Positions 32,900 to 41,308 of a stretch of 64,000 nucleotides of DNA are shown here, one piece after another. A program made the position numbers and the translations under genes. This DNA is from Pacificispira sp002696645 (GTDB taxonomy: Bacteria; Pseudomonadota; Alphaproteobacteria; UBA8366; Aestuariispiraceae): NCBI RefSeq assembly GCF_048892425.1, contig NZ_JBLZHU010000001.1, positions 620,001-684,000 on the forward strand, written 5' to 3'. Each line of letters starts with the position of its first letter. The first letter of the stretch is position 1. Under the pieces are notes generated by a model. That model did no database searches, had not been told where the DNA came from, and worked only from the letters and a program-made list of their open reading frames with translations.

Positions 32900-34057
32900 T
32901 TAGGATAGGGTGGCGCGGATCCAATCGTGGAAGCTCTTCACATACTGTTCTTCCGGCATCAGGACACCGTGATCATAGCGCATAGACCGCAATCCCTTCT
33001 GGTTCAGTTCCGACGCTTTGGCATCCTGATCCATCACCATGATCGCGAAATCGGTGATATTCTCCAATCTGAAATCCGGTCGTTCCAGGGTTTCCGGCAG
33101 GAACAGCCATTCCACCTCAATCTCCGTCTCTTCCGGTCCTGTGGGCAGGACACGCACAGTGCGCATATAGTCGCGATGCCCGGCAATGAAGACCGATGGC
33201 AGGCTGATGAAATAAACCTGCCCACGGTCTTTTTCCGCCTGAGTCAGGGTCTTAAACCCATCGGGCAGGGCGGTGCCATCGCAAGACCAGCTTTCCGCGC
33301 CCGGTCGCAAGCCACCGCGATAGCGCGCATCGGGGTCCGATTGATGCTGGGACCAATCAGGATCATCCCGAGGGCCGGAGATACGCCGTTTATAGATCGG
33401 TACCAGATCACACAATTCCGGATGAATATTCGGGCAGTGAAGACATTCATTGAAGTTTTCCCAGAAGACCTTCCAATTGCACTGCATTTTCTTGCGCCAG
33501 GTATGCCCAACCTTCAGGGATTCCAAGGGCCAATTGTCGATGCGGTCGCTGCCCCGGTCAAAGCTGTCTTCCAGTTTCGGGGGATCATCGGCCAGACAGA
33601 CAAAGACACATCCGCGCCATTCCCGAACCGCGACCGGGTGCAGGGGATAATCCGCCTTGTTGAAATCCGGTGCCTCGGCCAGGGATGTGGTCGCCAACAG
33701 GCGCCCGTCCAGCCCATAGGCCCATTGGTGATAGGGACAGCGAATGCTGCGGGTTTTCAGCTTTCCCTGTGCCTCCTGACACAGGATCGAGCCACGATGG
33801 CGGCAGGAATTGTGGAATCCCCGCAGGGTGCCGTCTTCGTCCCGGACCAGAAAAATTCCCTGCGTCCCGATGGTGAAGCTGCGAAAGGCGCGGGGCTCGC
33901 TGAGGCTGCTGGCGTGGCACAGATACAGCCAACTGGTATAGAAAATCTGATCCAATTCGCGCTTGTACCAACCGTCGTCCCAATAGGCAGCGCCAGGCAG
34001 GGTGGCCACGGTTTGGGTCAAACCATCAAAATCTTCTTCACCGGTAAGGATGCGCAT
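32900..34057 (-). CDS. Rieske ring-hydroxylating oxygenase, alpha subunit
   Basis: This 385-aa protein has an N-terminal Rieske [2Fe-2S] domain with CRHRG and CPYHQW (C-x-H...C-x2-H). Its mononuclear iron site reads NFNECLHCPNIHPE, where the family usually has a Tyr before the first iron His. Such oxygenases hydroxylate or demethylate aromatic rings or quaternary amines using a reductase partner. No reductase gene is adjacent. It is the first gene of the operon with the RraA-like and AMP-ligase genes. The promoter would lie in the 70 bp shared with the end of meaB. Confidence 0.88.
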   Translation of the reverse strand: MRILTGEEDFDGLTQTVATLPGAAYWDDGWYKRELDQIFYTSWLYLCHASSLSEPRAFRSFTIGTQGIFLVRDEDGTLRGFHNSCRHRGSILCQEAQGKLKTRSIRCPYHQWAYGLDGRLLATTSLAEAPDFNKADYPLHPVAVREWRGCVFVCLADDPPKLEDSFDRGSDRIDNWPLESLKVGHTWRKKMQCNWKVFWENFNECLHCPNIHPELCDLVPIYKRRISGPRDDPDWSQHQSDPDARYRGGLRPGAESWSCDGTALPDGFKTLTQAEKDRGQVYFISLPSVFIAGHRDYMRTVRVLPTGPEETEIEVEWLFLPETLERPDFRLENITDFAIMVMDQDAKASELNQKGLRSMRYDHGVLMPEEQYVKSFHDWIRATLS

Positions 34058-34127
34058 GAAACTCTCCTTTCACGCATCAGTTTGCCACGGGAAAGGATGG
34101 GGTGTGCAACCCCTTTTATCGATGTGT

Positions 34128-35165
34128 TTAGTCCTTCAAAAAGGCATGAATCAATTTTCGTGCCCCAACCGGGGCAGGGGTTTCACCGGTCGCAACAGCC
34201 TCTTGTACGGCAGGCAATAGGTCGCGCAGTTTCGGGTCCTGACGCAGGCGATGGGCAAATTCCGCTATCAGTTCATCCCATAGCCAGGTTTTGGCCTGAT
34301 GTGCCCGCCGTTCGGCCAGGGTGCCTGCCTTGGCTAAGGATTCGTGGAAGGTGCCGATCTTTTCCCATGCTTCTGGAATGCCTTGGCCGGTCAGTGCGGA
34401 ACAGGACAGAACTGGCACGCTCCAACTATTTCCACCCTTGCTCAATAGGCGCAGCGCACCATGATAATCTGCTGCTGTGCGCTTGGCCTGATCGATCAAT
34501 TCACCATCCGCCTTGTTGACCAGGATCATATCGGCCAGTTCAACGATGCCTTTCTTCAATCCTTGCAGTTCATCCCCGCCGGCGGGCAACAGCATCAATA
34601 GGAACATGTCAGTCATATCCGCCACGGCGGTTTCGCTTTGCCCGACGCCAACGGTTTCCACCAGGATGATATCAAACCCGGCTGCCTCGCATAAAAGGAT
34701 GCTCTCCCGGCTGCGTCTGGCGACGCCGCCCAGTGTCTGCCCGGCGGGAGAGGGGCGAATGAAGGCATTTGGGTTGCGCGACAGGTCTTCCATTCGTGTC
34801 TTGTCACCCAGAATAGACCCGCCACCGCGCTTTGAGCTGGGATCGACGGCCAGTACCGCCAGGCGATGGCCCAGATTGGTGACATGCGCGCCAAAGGCTT
34901 CAATGAAGGTGGATTTCCCAACGCCGGGCACCCCAGAAATCCCGATACGCATGGCGGTGCCCGTATGGGGCATGATCTCCGCGATCAGGTTTTCCGCCTG
35001 GATGCGATGGTCGGTGCGGGATGATTCAACCAGGGTGACGGCTTTCGCAAGCGCACGCCGATCCCCGGCCAATAGTTTCGGGGCCAGGCTATTGGCAACA
35101 AGGTCGCTGGGAAGTTTGGATCGTGGGGAGGAGACAGCAGGTTTACTCACAATGGTACGGATCAC
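34128..35165 (-). CDS. meaB: MeaB/ArgK G3E GTPase
   Basis: This 345-aa GTPase chaperones methylmalonyl-CoA mutase. It loads and protects the adenosylcobalamin cofactor. Motifs are the P-loop ISGVPGVGKSTFIEAFG, VLAVDPSSKRGGGSILGDKTRM, ILVETVGVGQSE and NKADG. The mutase gene is not in this window. The GTG start overlaps the stop of the upstream hypothetical gene by 4 nt. Confidence 0.92.
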   Translation of the reverse strand: MIRTIVSKPAVSSPRSKLPSDLVANSLAPKLLAGDRRALAKAVTLVESSRTDHRIQAENLIAEIMPHTGTAMRIGISGVPGVGKSTFIEAFGAHVTNLGHRLAVLAVDPSSKRGGGSILGDKTRMEDLSRNPNAFIRPSPAGQTLGGVARRSRESILLCEAAGFDIILVETVGVGQSETAVADMTDMFLLMLLPAGGDELQGLKKGIVELADMILVNKADGELIDQAKRTAADYHGALRLLSKGGNSWSVPVLSCSALTGQGIPEAWEKIGTFHESLAKAGTLAERRAHQAKTWLWDELIAEFAHRLRQDPKLRDLLPAVQEAVATGETPAPVGARKLIHAFLKD

Positions 35166-35614
35166 TTCTTGGGCTTAGAGGAGACGCCAAGCGAGGTTTC
35201 GGCCATCTGGCGCAAACGGTCCCGTTCTGCGGGGCTCAAGTCACTTAAGGCATTTTGTTTGAAACGATGAACACTCAGTGCAGCATGGATCAGATGGCGT
35301 TTGCGTTCAACCGCGGCGGCGGGATCTTCCGATATGCCGCTGCTGTTGGATCTGGCTTTAGCCTGTGCGCGGGCGGATTGCTGTAATCGTTCCTCCCGGT
35401 CGGCTAATTCTTTCTTGGCCGTCTCAATGGCGGCCAACACGGTCAGCGCATCCATTTGATCCTTGCTGGGCTCGTTTGATCGCCCGGTTGACTTGCCGCG
35501 CGGGGGGGCTTCGACGCTTTCATCGGGGGCCATGATGGGCGGCATTGCAGCCTTTGCCTGTATTTTAGCGGACTTTTCGGATTTTTTCTTGCCACCAAAT
35601 AAGTTCCACGCCAT
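35162..35614 (-). CDS. Hypothetical charged protein upstream of meaB
   Basis: This 150-aa protein of unknown function begins MAWNLFGGKKKSEKS and is rich in Lys, Ala, Ser and Pro through residue 55. It continues with a helical charged region (TVLAAIETAKKELADREERLQQSARAQAKA) and ends with a helix (LSPAERDRLRQMAETSLG). No membrane segment is visible. The start at 35614 has GGAGGG 4 nt upstream. It is translationally coupled to meaB, so co-expression is likely, but no role is evident. Confidence 0.65.
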   Translation of the reverse strand: MAWNLFGGKKKSEKSAKIQAKAAMPPIMAPDESVEAPPRGKSTGRSNEPSKDQMDALTVLAAIETAKKELADREERLQQSARAQAKARSNSSGISEDPAAAVERKRHLIHAALSVHRFKQNALSDLSPAERDRLRQMAETSLGVSSKPKK

Positions 35615-35728
35615 TGGTCCCTCCAACAGAATTGATGCAAAGCATCATGCATTTACACAGGATACTCTCGCCATTCACTCTTTCTGCTAATGCGTCATCG
35701 CAAATGTCTTCGTACCCGCGGATTTACT

Positions 35729-36313
35729 TTAGCATTCCGGGTCAATGCAATCTTTGGGCCCAATCCATTTCGCCATATGGATTTCATCACCATAACGGAT
35801 CCGCGCGGATGACGATTCCGGCCCATACCGTACTGAACGTCGACGACGACCTTCTTCATAATAGCCGAGTCTCTTATAGAAGTCCCGTGCACGTCGATTA
35901 TGCGACAAGACAGTGAATTCCAGCCGTTCCAGGGAATCTTTGCGGGCGCGGTCTTCCAGATCCGCCATTAGAATCTGGCCTAACCTTTGGCCCCAATGGC
36001 GGCGCAACACACCAATTCCCAGAATTCCGATATGGGCGGTACGATACAGGGGCCCGGGCACAAGAATGCCTTCAGCTATGGCCTGATTGCCGTGCCAGAT
36101 ATTGATCATGTGCCATCCCCGTCGTTCCTTGTAGGTGGCGGCAATTTCCGCCATGCCCTGAGCATTAATGGCGCGTTCTTCGGGTAATCTGGTGTAGTAA
36201 TCTGTTTCCGAGAGTAATGATTGGCCAAGCAACAATAATTGCGCGCTGTCCTGTGGCTGGGCTTCCCGCAGGGTCATGGAGGCCGGTAAACTGGAGGGGG
36301 AGGATTGTGTCAA
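35729..36313 (-). CDS. GNAT-family N-acetyltransferase
   Basis: This 194-aa protein has a GNAT core: IGILGIGVLRRHWGQRLGQILM (acetyl-CoA loop) and VLSHNRRARDFYKRLGYYEEGRRRRSVRY. The last 30 residues resemble bacterial ribosomal-protein or small-molecule acetyltransferases. The open frame begins with TTG at 36313 with AAGG about 10 nt upstream; an in-frame ATG at 36277 is possible but has no ribosome site. It is a single minus-strand gene; substrate unknown. Confidence 0.8.
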   Translation of the reverse strand: MTQSSPSSLPASMTLREAQPQDSAQLLLLGQSLLSETDYYTRLPEERAINAQGMAEIAATYKERRGWHMINIWHGNQAIAEGILVPGPLYRTAHIGILGIGVLRRHWGQRLGQILMADLEDRARKDSLERLEFTVLSHNRRARDFYKRLGYYEEGRRRRSVRYGPESSSARIRYGDEIHMAKWIGPKDCIDPEC

Positions 36314-36416
36314 ATGGCATCTGCCTTATCGCGAAGAAAGCCGGGTGCCGGCAATTATAGAACAATCTGTTATTTCTACCCAAGAGATGATTATGGTAAA
36401 CAAGTGACTTGCGGTC

Positions 36417-36436
36417 TGGTAAAAATATACTTTACC
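36417..36436. promoter_or_regulatory. Inverted repeat upstream of the unknown two-gene operon
   Basis: GGTAAA and TTTACC are separated by 7 nt (AATATAC), about 95 bp before the first gene of the unknown pair. A related half-site (GGTAAAC) lies about 25 bp upstream. It could be an operator for the plus-strand operon or the divergent GNAT gene. Confidence 0.35.
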
Positions 36437-36531
36437 TAGGGCGGGGCAGTCATTGTGATAATGTGGGTCGTCTTTAGAATGACGGGCCATGTTTTTTGAT
36501 AAGTTATTATCATTGTGAGGGTTTGTTACGC

Positions 36532-37674
36532 ATGTCTACCCCGCCAGAAAAAGGTGTGACGAACAGAAAAGCCAATAATCCGTTGCTTCCGGAGACATTC
36601 GAGCAACGAGGGGTTTACGTTCCCTTTACCACGCCCATTCTGGCCTATGCACGGTTGCGCCGCCCGATCGGTGGGTCGCTGGAAGTGCTGATTCCCGGTC
36701 TGGCGGGGGGATCTGAAACCTATATTATTCCATATAAGGTTCTGCCCGATGTCCTTAATCTGCTGGTGCATGATCGCGCCTTGCATGAGGAATTGCTGAA
36801 TCTGCGCAAGATTTCACCGGGTCGGGTGCGTCAGTCCGCCAACCTGATTGCGATGACCGGATTGGGTGGTCCGGCCCTTGCGAAACGTGCAAAGCAGGAC
36901 AAACAGTCGGAACTGGAACTGCCGACATTGATCCTGTTTAGCTTAATCCGTAATGCAATCAGCCAGTTGGCCGCCAGTCATCCCGGTGTTGCCGAACTGG
37001 ATGGCCGAAAAATTGCGACGCCTGAAGGGTTGAATTTGGCCCGTGACGCCTTGAGTGGTTATGGTCAAACCATTGGCGAAAGCGGGAACAAGATATATGC
37101 GCGCCTGGAACGCTGGGCAAATGCGCTGGCGCCCCTTGGCTTGTCGGATGGGTCGATCAAGGGGCCGTTGATGATCCTTTTGACGACGCTGGAAGACTTG
37201 ACGGTGGAACTGTCAAAATGGCTGATTCAGGAACCTCCAGATACTGCAGAAATGGCACAGCGCACCGTCACCGCCGCCCGAGCAGCGGCGCAAAGGGCAC
37301 GGGATCACTTGAATGCGATTGCGGAGCTGGAACAGGACATGGCGGAACCGCTGCGCAGCTTCGATGAATCGGAGAATAAGATCACACAGCATATCGAGCG
37401 GATTTCCTTGATGCTGGACGGGTGGCAACGGGTCATCGACCTGTGGGAAATGGGTCGCGATGGGGACCGTTTCTTCCAACGCGATACATTGGAGGGTTTT
37501 GCGCAGTATCTGCCGATCCTGCCGGTGGAGGCTGTCGGGGAGAACGTAGAGTTGTGGGAAAACCTGCGGGAAAGCCAAAACAGATGGAGCCGGACCAGCG
37601 AACACAGTATTGATGCCGGAATGGACCAGGAGACAAAGACCAAATTGTCCAAGTTCCGAAAGGAACCGGTATGA
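36532..37674 (+). CDS. Protein of unknown function, first gene of a coupled pair
   Basis: I do not recognise this 380-aa protein. It has no signal peptide and no membrane helix. The first 90 residues contain beta-like stretches (GVYVPFTTPILAYARLRRPIGGSLEVLIPG), and the rest is largely helical. A long Ala/Arg/Glu segment (TVTAARAAAQRARDHLNAIAELEQDM, about 235-262) could form a coiled coil. The start at 36532 is chosen over an upstream in-frame start at 36496. Its stop overlaps the next gene's ATG, so the two products are probably made in balance and may interact. Confidence 0.7.
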   Translation: MSTPPEKGVTNRKANNPLLPETFEQRGVYVPFTTPILAYARLRRPIGGSLEVLIPGLAGGSETYIIPYKVLPDVLNLLVHDRALHEELLNLRKISPGRVRQSANLIAMTGLGGPALAKRAKQDKQSELELPTLILFSLIRNAISQLAASHPGVAELDGRKIATPEGLNLARDALSGYGQTIGESGNKIYARLERWANALAPLGLSDGSIKGPLMILLTTLEDLTVELSKWLIQEPPDTAEMAQRTVTAARAAAQRARDHLNAIAELEQDMAEPLRSFDESENKITQHIERISLMLDGWQRVIDLWEMGRDGDRFFQRDTLEGFAQYLPILPVEAVGENVELWENLRESQNRWSRTSEHSIDAGMDQETKTKLSKFRKEPV

Positions 37675-39065
37675 GTAACGCGGGAGAGCAATTACAGGGG
37701 TTTCTGAATCAACTTCCTGAGAAGGAGTTGAAGATTCTGGCGGCAAAGATTGAACTGGATCGCGGCGAAAACAGGTTCGGTATTCCCCATGATGCAATAA
37801 TGGCGCTGTTGCGCCCCCGCCTTGCTGAAATGCGGGCGCCGCGCATTTTTACACCGCAACGGGTCTTGTGTCTGCCGTTTGAAGATATGCTGATCTTTAA
37901 GGACCCGGATCCAAAACAGCCTGGAAAAATAGCGCGTGCTGCCATTGGTCCGATGTGGAACCTGTTGATGGACCGCGTTAAGCCAAAATGGGACCCGATT
38001 GCAGACGCCTTTATCGCGGCGCAAAAAAAAGGCGATGAGACCACGAAGAACCAAACCGCATCGGCTTTGTGGGCATTGGCCGCGCAAACGTTGAAGGAAT
38101 GGGATACAGAACTTGGCACCGATGCCGGCGAAATTCGCGCGGCGGCCAAAAAGATCGGCGGCACCAAGCGGCTGGAAGATTTGCGGGAAATGATGGCGAT
38201 TCTGGCCATCGCTGATATTGTCGAATCCCTGAAAGAAAAGCTGCCCCGGAAACCGATCCTGAATTTCACCCCCGAACATGTGACAATTGTGAAGCGCCAT
38301 TATGACATGGTGGGTGATCAGGCGGCAGACCACGAGGTCTATCTGTTATTGGCCCTGATGGGCCGGTTGCTGCAGCCCTTTCCAATCTTGAAAGTGTTCC
38401 GGGCCTTATCGCGCAAGCTGGATGATACGCTGACCAGCAGCACGGATTTGGGCATTGCGGGAAACATTGTTATAGAGGCGTTAGAGCGCGACGCTGATGC
38501 TGTTGCCGAAGCCGCCGACGCCCCCAATGCTACGGAAACCGATGTGATCGCCAAGGCCAAACGATTTTCGTTGGCGTTCAAAGGCATTACGGCTGATATC
38601 GGCATCCGCCGGGATGGCGATTGGGGTAAGCGCATGTATGGATGCCGCGGCAAAGTCAGTCACGCCATCGAAAACCTTGTTCTGTCAAATGCGCAGGACG
38701 TGATCCTGAATATGCTGCCCAATAAAGGGAAGGGCATTCCGGACTTTTCAGATTTCCCTGATGAAGCGAAATTCGAAATGGCAGAGCGGCGGGCGCGGGC
38801 CTTAGGAGAGGCTTCCCGCATGGCAGAACAGATCGGGCTGCAATCCGCCTGTCAAAGCAAGGTCAATCAACTGCGAAAGGACCTTGAGCAATATGCGGCC
38901 AAAATCATTGAAAAGCTGCCAAAGGTTGGCCCTGATAACAAGCCAGAGGCTAGTGCGCATCTGGCAACGACCGTGCGATTGGTTGAACTGATTACCAATT
39001 CTGATACGGCGGATTTGCTGCGGCGACGCGGCAATGCCGCACTTACGGGCAAGACATTGAATTAA
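37671..39065 (+). CDS. Protein of unknown function, second gene of a coupled pair
   Basis: This is a 464-aa, almost wholly helical soluble protein without a recognisable domain. Recognisable stretches are the N-terminal LNQLPEKELKILAAKIELDRGENRFGI, RVLCLPFEDMLIF, and a C-terminal charged helical half with conserved-looking KRMYGCRGKVSHAIENL. It is coupled to the preceding gene by ATGA. The following 100 bp show no strong terminator before the guanidine riboswitch. The even codon use and stable frame indicate a real gene. No function is proposed. Confidence 0.72.
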   Translation: MSNAGEQLQGFLNQLPEKELKILAAKIELDRGENRFGIPHDAIMALLRPRLAEMRAPRIFTPQRVLCLPFEDMLIFKDPDPKQPGKIARAAIGPMWNLLMDRVKPKWDPIADAFIAAQKKGDETTKNQTASALWALAAQTLKEWDTELGTDAGEIRAAAKKIGGTKRLEDLREMMAILAIADIVESLKEKLPRKPILNFTPEHVTIVKRHYDMVGDQAADHEVYLLLALMGRLLQPFPILKVFRALSRKLDDTLTSSTDLGIAGNIVIEALERDADAVAEAADAPNATETDVIAKAKRFSLAFKGITADIGIRRDGDWGKRMYGCRGKVSHAIENLVLSNAQDVILNMLPNKGKGIPDFSDFPDEAKFEMAERRARALGEASRMAEQIGLQSACQSKVNQLRKDLEQYAAKIIEKLPKVGPDNKPEASAHLATTVRLVELITNSDTADLLRRRGNAALTGKTLN

Positions 39066-39146
39066 ATTCCTTTTCGTGGTGTTTTAGGTATCTGGAATAT
39101 CTGGTGGATCGACAGTTTCGTGCGGGCTAGTATGCGCCTCTTCCTT

Positions 39147-39194
39147 GGAGGACGACCTCCCCCATATTGGGCAGTAATGACCAGGACGACCTGG
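39147..39194 (+). ncRNA. Guanidine-II (mini-ykkC) riboswitch
   Basis: Two small hairpins with identical ACGA loops are visible: GGAGG-ACGA-CCTCC (39147-39160) and CCAGG-ACGA-CCTGG (39181-39194), separated by 20 nt. Tandem ACGR-loop stems are the defining feature of the mini-ykkC/guanidine-II class. It lies 24 nt before a guanidinium exporter gene, whose ribosome site GGGAGGGG begins about 15 nt after the second hairpin. This fits ligand-dependent control of translation. Confidence 0.93.
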
Positions 39195-39218
39195 ACCCTT
39201 TAGACTTGGGAGGGGTCA

Positions 39219-39536
39219 ATGGCCTGGTTCTACCTTCTTGTTGCCGGCATTCTCGAAATTGTTTGGGCGTACACAATGAAGCAATCTCTTGGCTTCAGTC
39301 GGCTCATACCATCTCTCATCACAGTGTCTACGATGGTGGCCAGCTTCTGGCTGTTGGCCCTTGCCATGCAAACCATTCCGCTTGGAACGGCCTACGCGAT
39401 CTGGACTGGAATAGGCGCGGTAGGGGCCTTTATCGTCGGGATAGTCTTTCTGGCTGAACCTGTTAGTGCATTGAGACTGGTTGCTATTACCCTTATTGTT
39501 TCAGGGTTGGTGCTGTTGAAGGTATCGAGCGACTGA
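39219..39536 (+). CDS. sugE: SMR-family guanidinium exporter (Gdx/SugE)
   Basis: This 105-aa protein has four transmembrane helices. It shows Glu13 in LEIVWAYTMK and the helix-3 motif GTAYAIWTGIGAVGA, both typical of the Gdx branch of small multidrug resistance transporters. Gdx exports guanidinium in exchange for protons. The guanidine-II riboswitch just upstream confirms the functional assignment. Family length is exact. The gene appears monocistronic. Confidence 0.95.
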   Translation: MAWFYLLVAGILEIVWAYTMKQSLGFSRLIPSLITVSTMVASFWLLALAMQTIPLGTAYAIWTGIGAVGAFIVGIVFLAEPVSALRLVAITLIVSGLVLLKVSSD

Positions 39537-39904
39537 TCTTTCATGCTTGTTTCCTGGTGGTCCGCCGCTGAAACACCTGCCGGGTTTGCCATTTAATTTT
39601 TAAGGGGCAAGTCGTGCATTTTACGCATGGCTCCCCTGCGTAATGAAGATTACTCGTCAGCGTCACTTGGCTATATATCGAAATTCAGAAGACAGACGCT
39701 CGAAGCACGTGCCACTGGCCCCTGCGATCGGGAAAGGCCTCCCAAGAAATTGGATATCCCGGCCCCACCGATCCTGTCCCCCCTCGGCGAAAGCCGTTTG
39801 AGGATGGGTGTATGTAACGACGGAGGCGTCCTTTTTGGACAGTTTGGGTAAAGCGGTTCCAATAGTGGGATCGTCCTACCCCATCCTTAAGGGAGTGCCG
39901 GGAT
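39537..39904 (+). promoter_or_regulatory. Long leader region of the ornithine decarboxylase gene
   Basis: These 368 bp lie between sugE and the decarboxylase with no clear gene. Short hairpin-forming strings occur (GGCGAAAGCC near 39786; GTCC-TTTTT-GGAC near 39829). A small open frame from ATG 39627 to 39851 begins MAPLRNEDYSSASLGY but lacks a good ribosome site. Alphaproteobacterial ornithine decarboxylase genes are known to carry a structured speF leader. This interval is a candidate for it, but I cannot confirm the fold by eye. Confidence 0.4.
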
Positions 39905-41152
39905 ATGACTATCGTACACGGCGGCCTAGCGGTCGCTGAAACCTCTGCTATTTCTATCGACAATGTGCATGCCCATGGTTTGCATCTGGTGGATGCTGGT
40001 ACACCGGCTCCAACCGCGCTGTCCGGGCGTTTGGCGGATTTCGTCGCCAATGCGCGCTTTGACCGCCCGACCCTGGTGATGGACCTGGATGCGGTCGCCG
40101 AACGCTATCGTGTGTTGGCTGCGGCTTTGAGCCCTGCCCATATTCACTATGCTGTTAAGGCGAACCCGGCCCCGCAATTGCTGGCCCGCTTGGCTGCTGA
40201 AGGCTCAAATTTTGATGTCGCCAGCCGTGGTGAAATCGAACAGTGTTTGGCGCTTGGTATCCCGGCCTCTCGTTTGTCCTATGGCAATACGATCAAGCGT
40301 CGCGCCGATATCGCCTTTGCTGCGGCTGCTGGCGTGACCATGTTCGCGTTCGACTCAGAAGCGGAATTGACCAAATTAGCTGATGTCGCCCCGAACACGA
40401 CGGTTTATTGCCGCGTTTTGGTGGATGGCACCGGCGCTGAATGGCCTTTGGGTAAGAAATTCGGTTGTGCCGATCAAATGGCGGAAGACCTGCTGATTCG
40501 TGCAGTGGAACTTGGCTTCCAGCGCCCCGGGATCAGCTTCCATGTTGGTTCTCAGCAGACCGATCTGGGGGCCTGGGATCGCTGTTTTGGCCGTGCCCGT
40601 GCCTTGATCGACCGTTTGGCCGCACGTGGCGTTGAAATCGGCCTGATCAATCTGGGCGGCGGTTTCCCGTCCACCATGACCCGGTCCAAGGCTCAAGAGC
40701 CCCGCCAGTATGCAGAAACCGTTCGTGCACATGCGCTGCGTCATTTTGGTGATCTGAATGTTCACATGATTGCCGAACCTGGCCGTGGCCTGGTAGCGGA
40801 TGCAGGCTGTATCGTCAGCGAAGTTGTTCTGGTCTCTGAAAAAGGCGATGGCGACGACCGTCGTTGGGTCTATCTGGATATCGGTAAATTCTCCGGTCTG
40901 GCAGAAACCATGGACGAAGCGATCCGTTATCGCTTTGAAACCCCTGACAATGGTGGCCCGGAAGGCCCGGTTGTCATCGCGGGCCCTAGCTGTGACAGCG
41001 CAGACGTAATGTATGAAAAGAACGCCTATAGCTTGCCGATCAGCCTGCAGGAAGGCGACCGGGTTCTGATCCTGGCGACCGGTGCTTATACCACCACCTA
41101 CAGCTCCGTTGGGTTCAATGGGTTCCCTCCGTTGGATGCCGTCTGCCTGTAA
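39905..41152 (+). CDS. Ornithine/lysine decarboxylase (alanine racemase-fold, group IV)
   Basis: This 415-aa PLP enzyme makes putrescine (or cadaverine). The PLP lysine is in HYAVKANPAP; other blocks are DVASRGEIE, SFHVGSQQTD, INLGGGFPS, EPGRGLVADAG and the active-site Cys in GPSCDSADVMY. The N-terminal 35 residues extend beyond most homologues. Codon use is strikingly optimised (CGT, GGT, AAG, CTG) compared with neighbours, pointing to high expression. A strong hairpin follows the stop. Confidence 0.92.
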   Translation: MTIVHGGLAVAETSAISIDNVHAHGLHLVDAGTPAPTALSGRLADFVANARFDRPTLVMDLDAVAERYRVLAAALSPAHIHYAVKANPAPQLLARLAAEGSNFDVASRGEIEQCLALGIPASRLSYGNTIKRRADIAFAAAAGVTMFAFDSEAELTKLADVAPNTTVYCRVLVDGTGAEWPLGKKFGCADQMAEDLLIRAVELGFQRPGISFHVGSQQTDLGAWDRCFGRARALIDRLAARGVEIGLINLGGGFPSTMTRSKAQEPRQYAETVRAHALRHFGDLNVHMIAEPGRGLVADAGCIVSEVVLVSEKGDGDDRRWVYLDIGKFSGLAETMDEAIRYRFETPDNGGPEGPVVIAGPSCDSADVMYEKNAYSLPISLQEGDRVLILATGAYTTTYSSVGFNGFPPLDAVCL

Positions 41153-41168
41153 TCAAGGTGATTGTTAA

Positions 41169-41203
41169 CCCGTCCCTATACGGTGCTTGCCGATGGGGAC
41201 GGG
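41169..41203 (+). terminator. Hairpin terminator after ornithine decarboxylase
   Basis: An 8-bp perfect GC-rich stem, CCCGTCCC (41169-41176) with GGGACGGG (41196-41203), lies 17 nt after the stop. It is followed by CTGCATTTTG, a short T tract. Efficient hairpin, moderate terminator score. Confidence 0.65.
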
Positions 41204-41308
41204 CTGCATTTTGAGATAGAGCGTTAAATTTGCTCTAATTCTGGTATTTTTCGCCAACGCCTGCTATCTGCTAGTCCGCAGTCACGCCAGCGCGGAAGGA
41301 ACAGCAAA

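Noticed and set aside
32927..34519. A 530-codon open frame on the plus strand
   Set aside because: It is antisense to the Rieske oxygenase and meaB, both of which have full motif support. Its translation has no domain-like pattern.
39627..39851. Small open frame in the ornithine decarboxylase leader called as a gene
   Set aside because: There is no good ribosome site and the composition is unlike a typical protein. It is kept only as a possible leader peptide in the findings.
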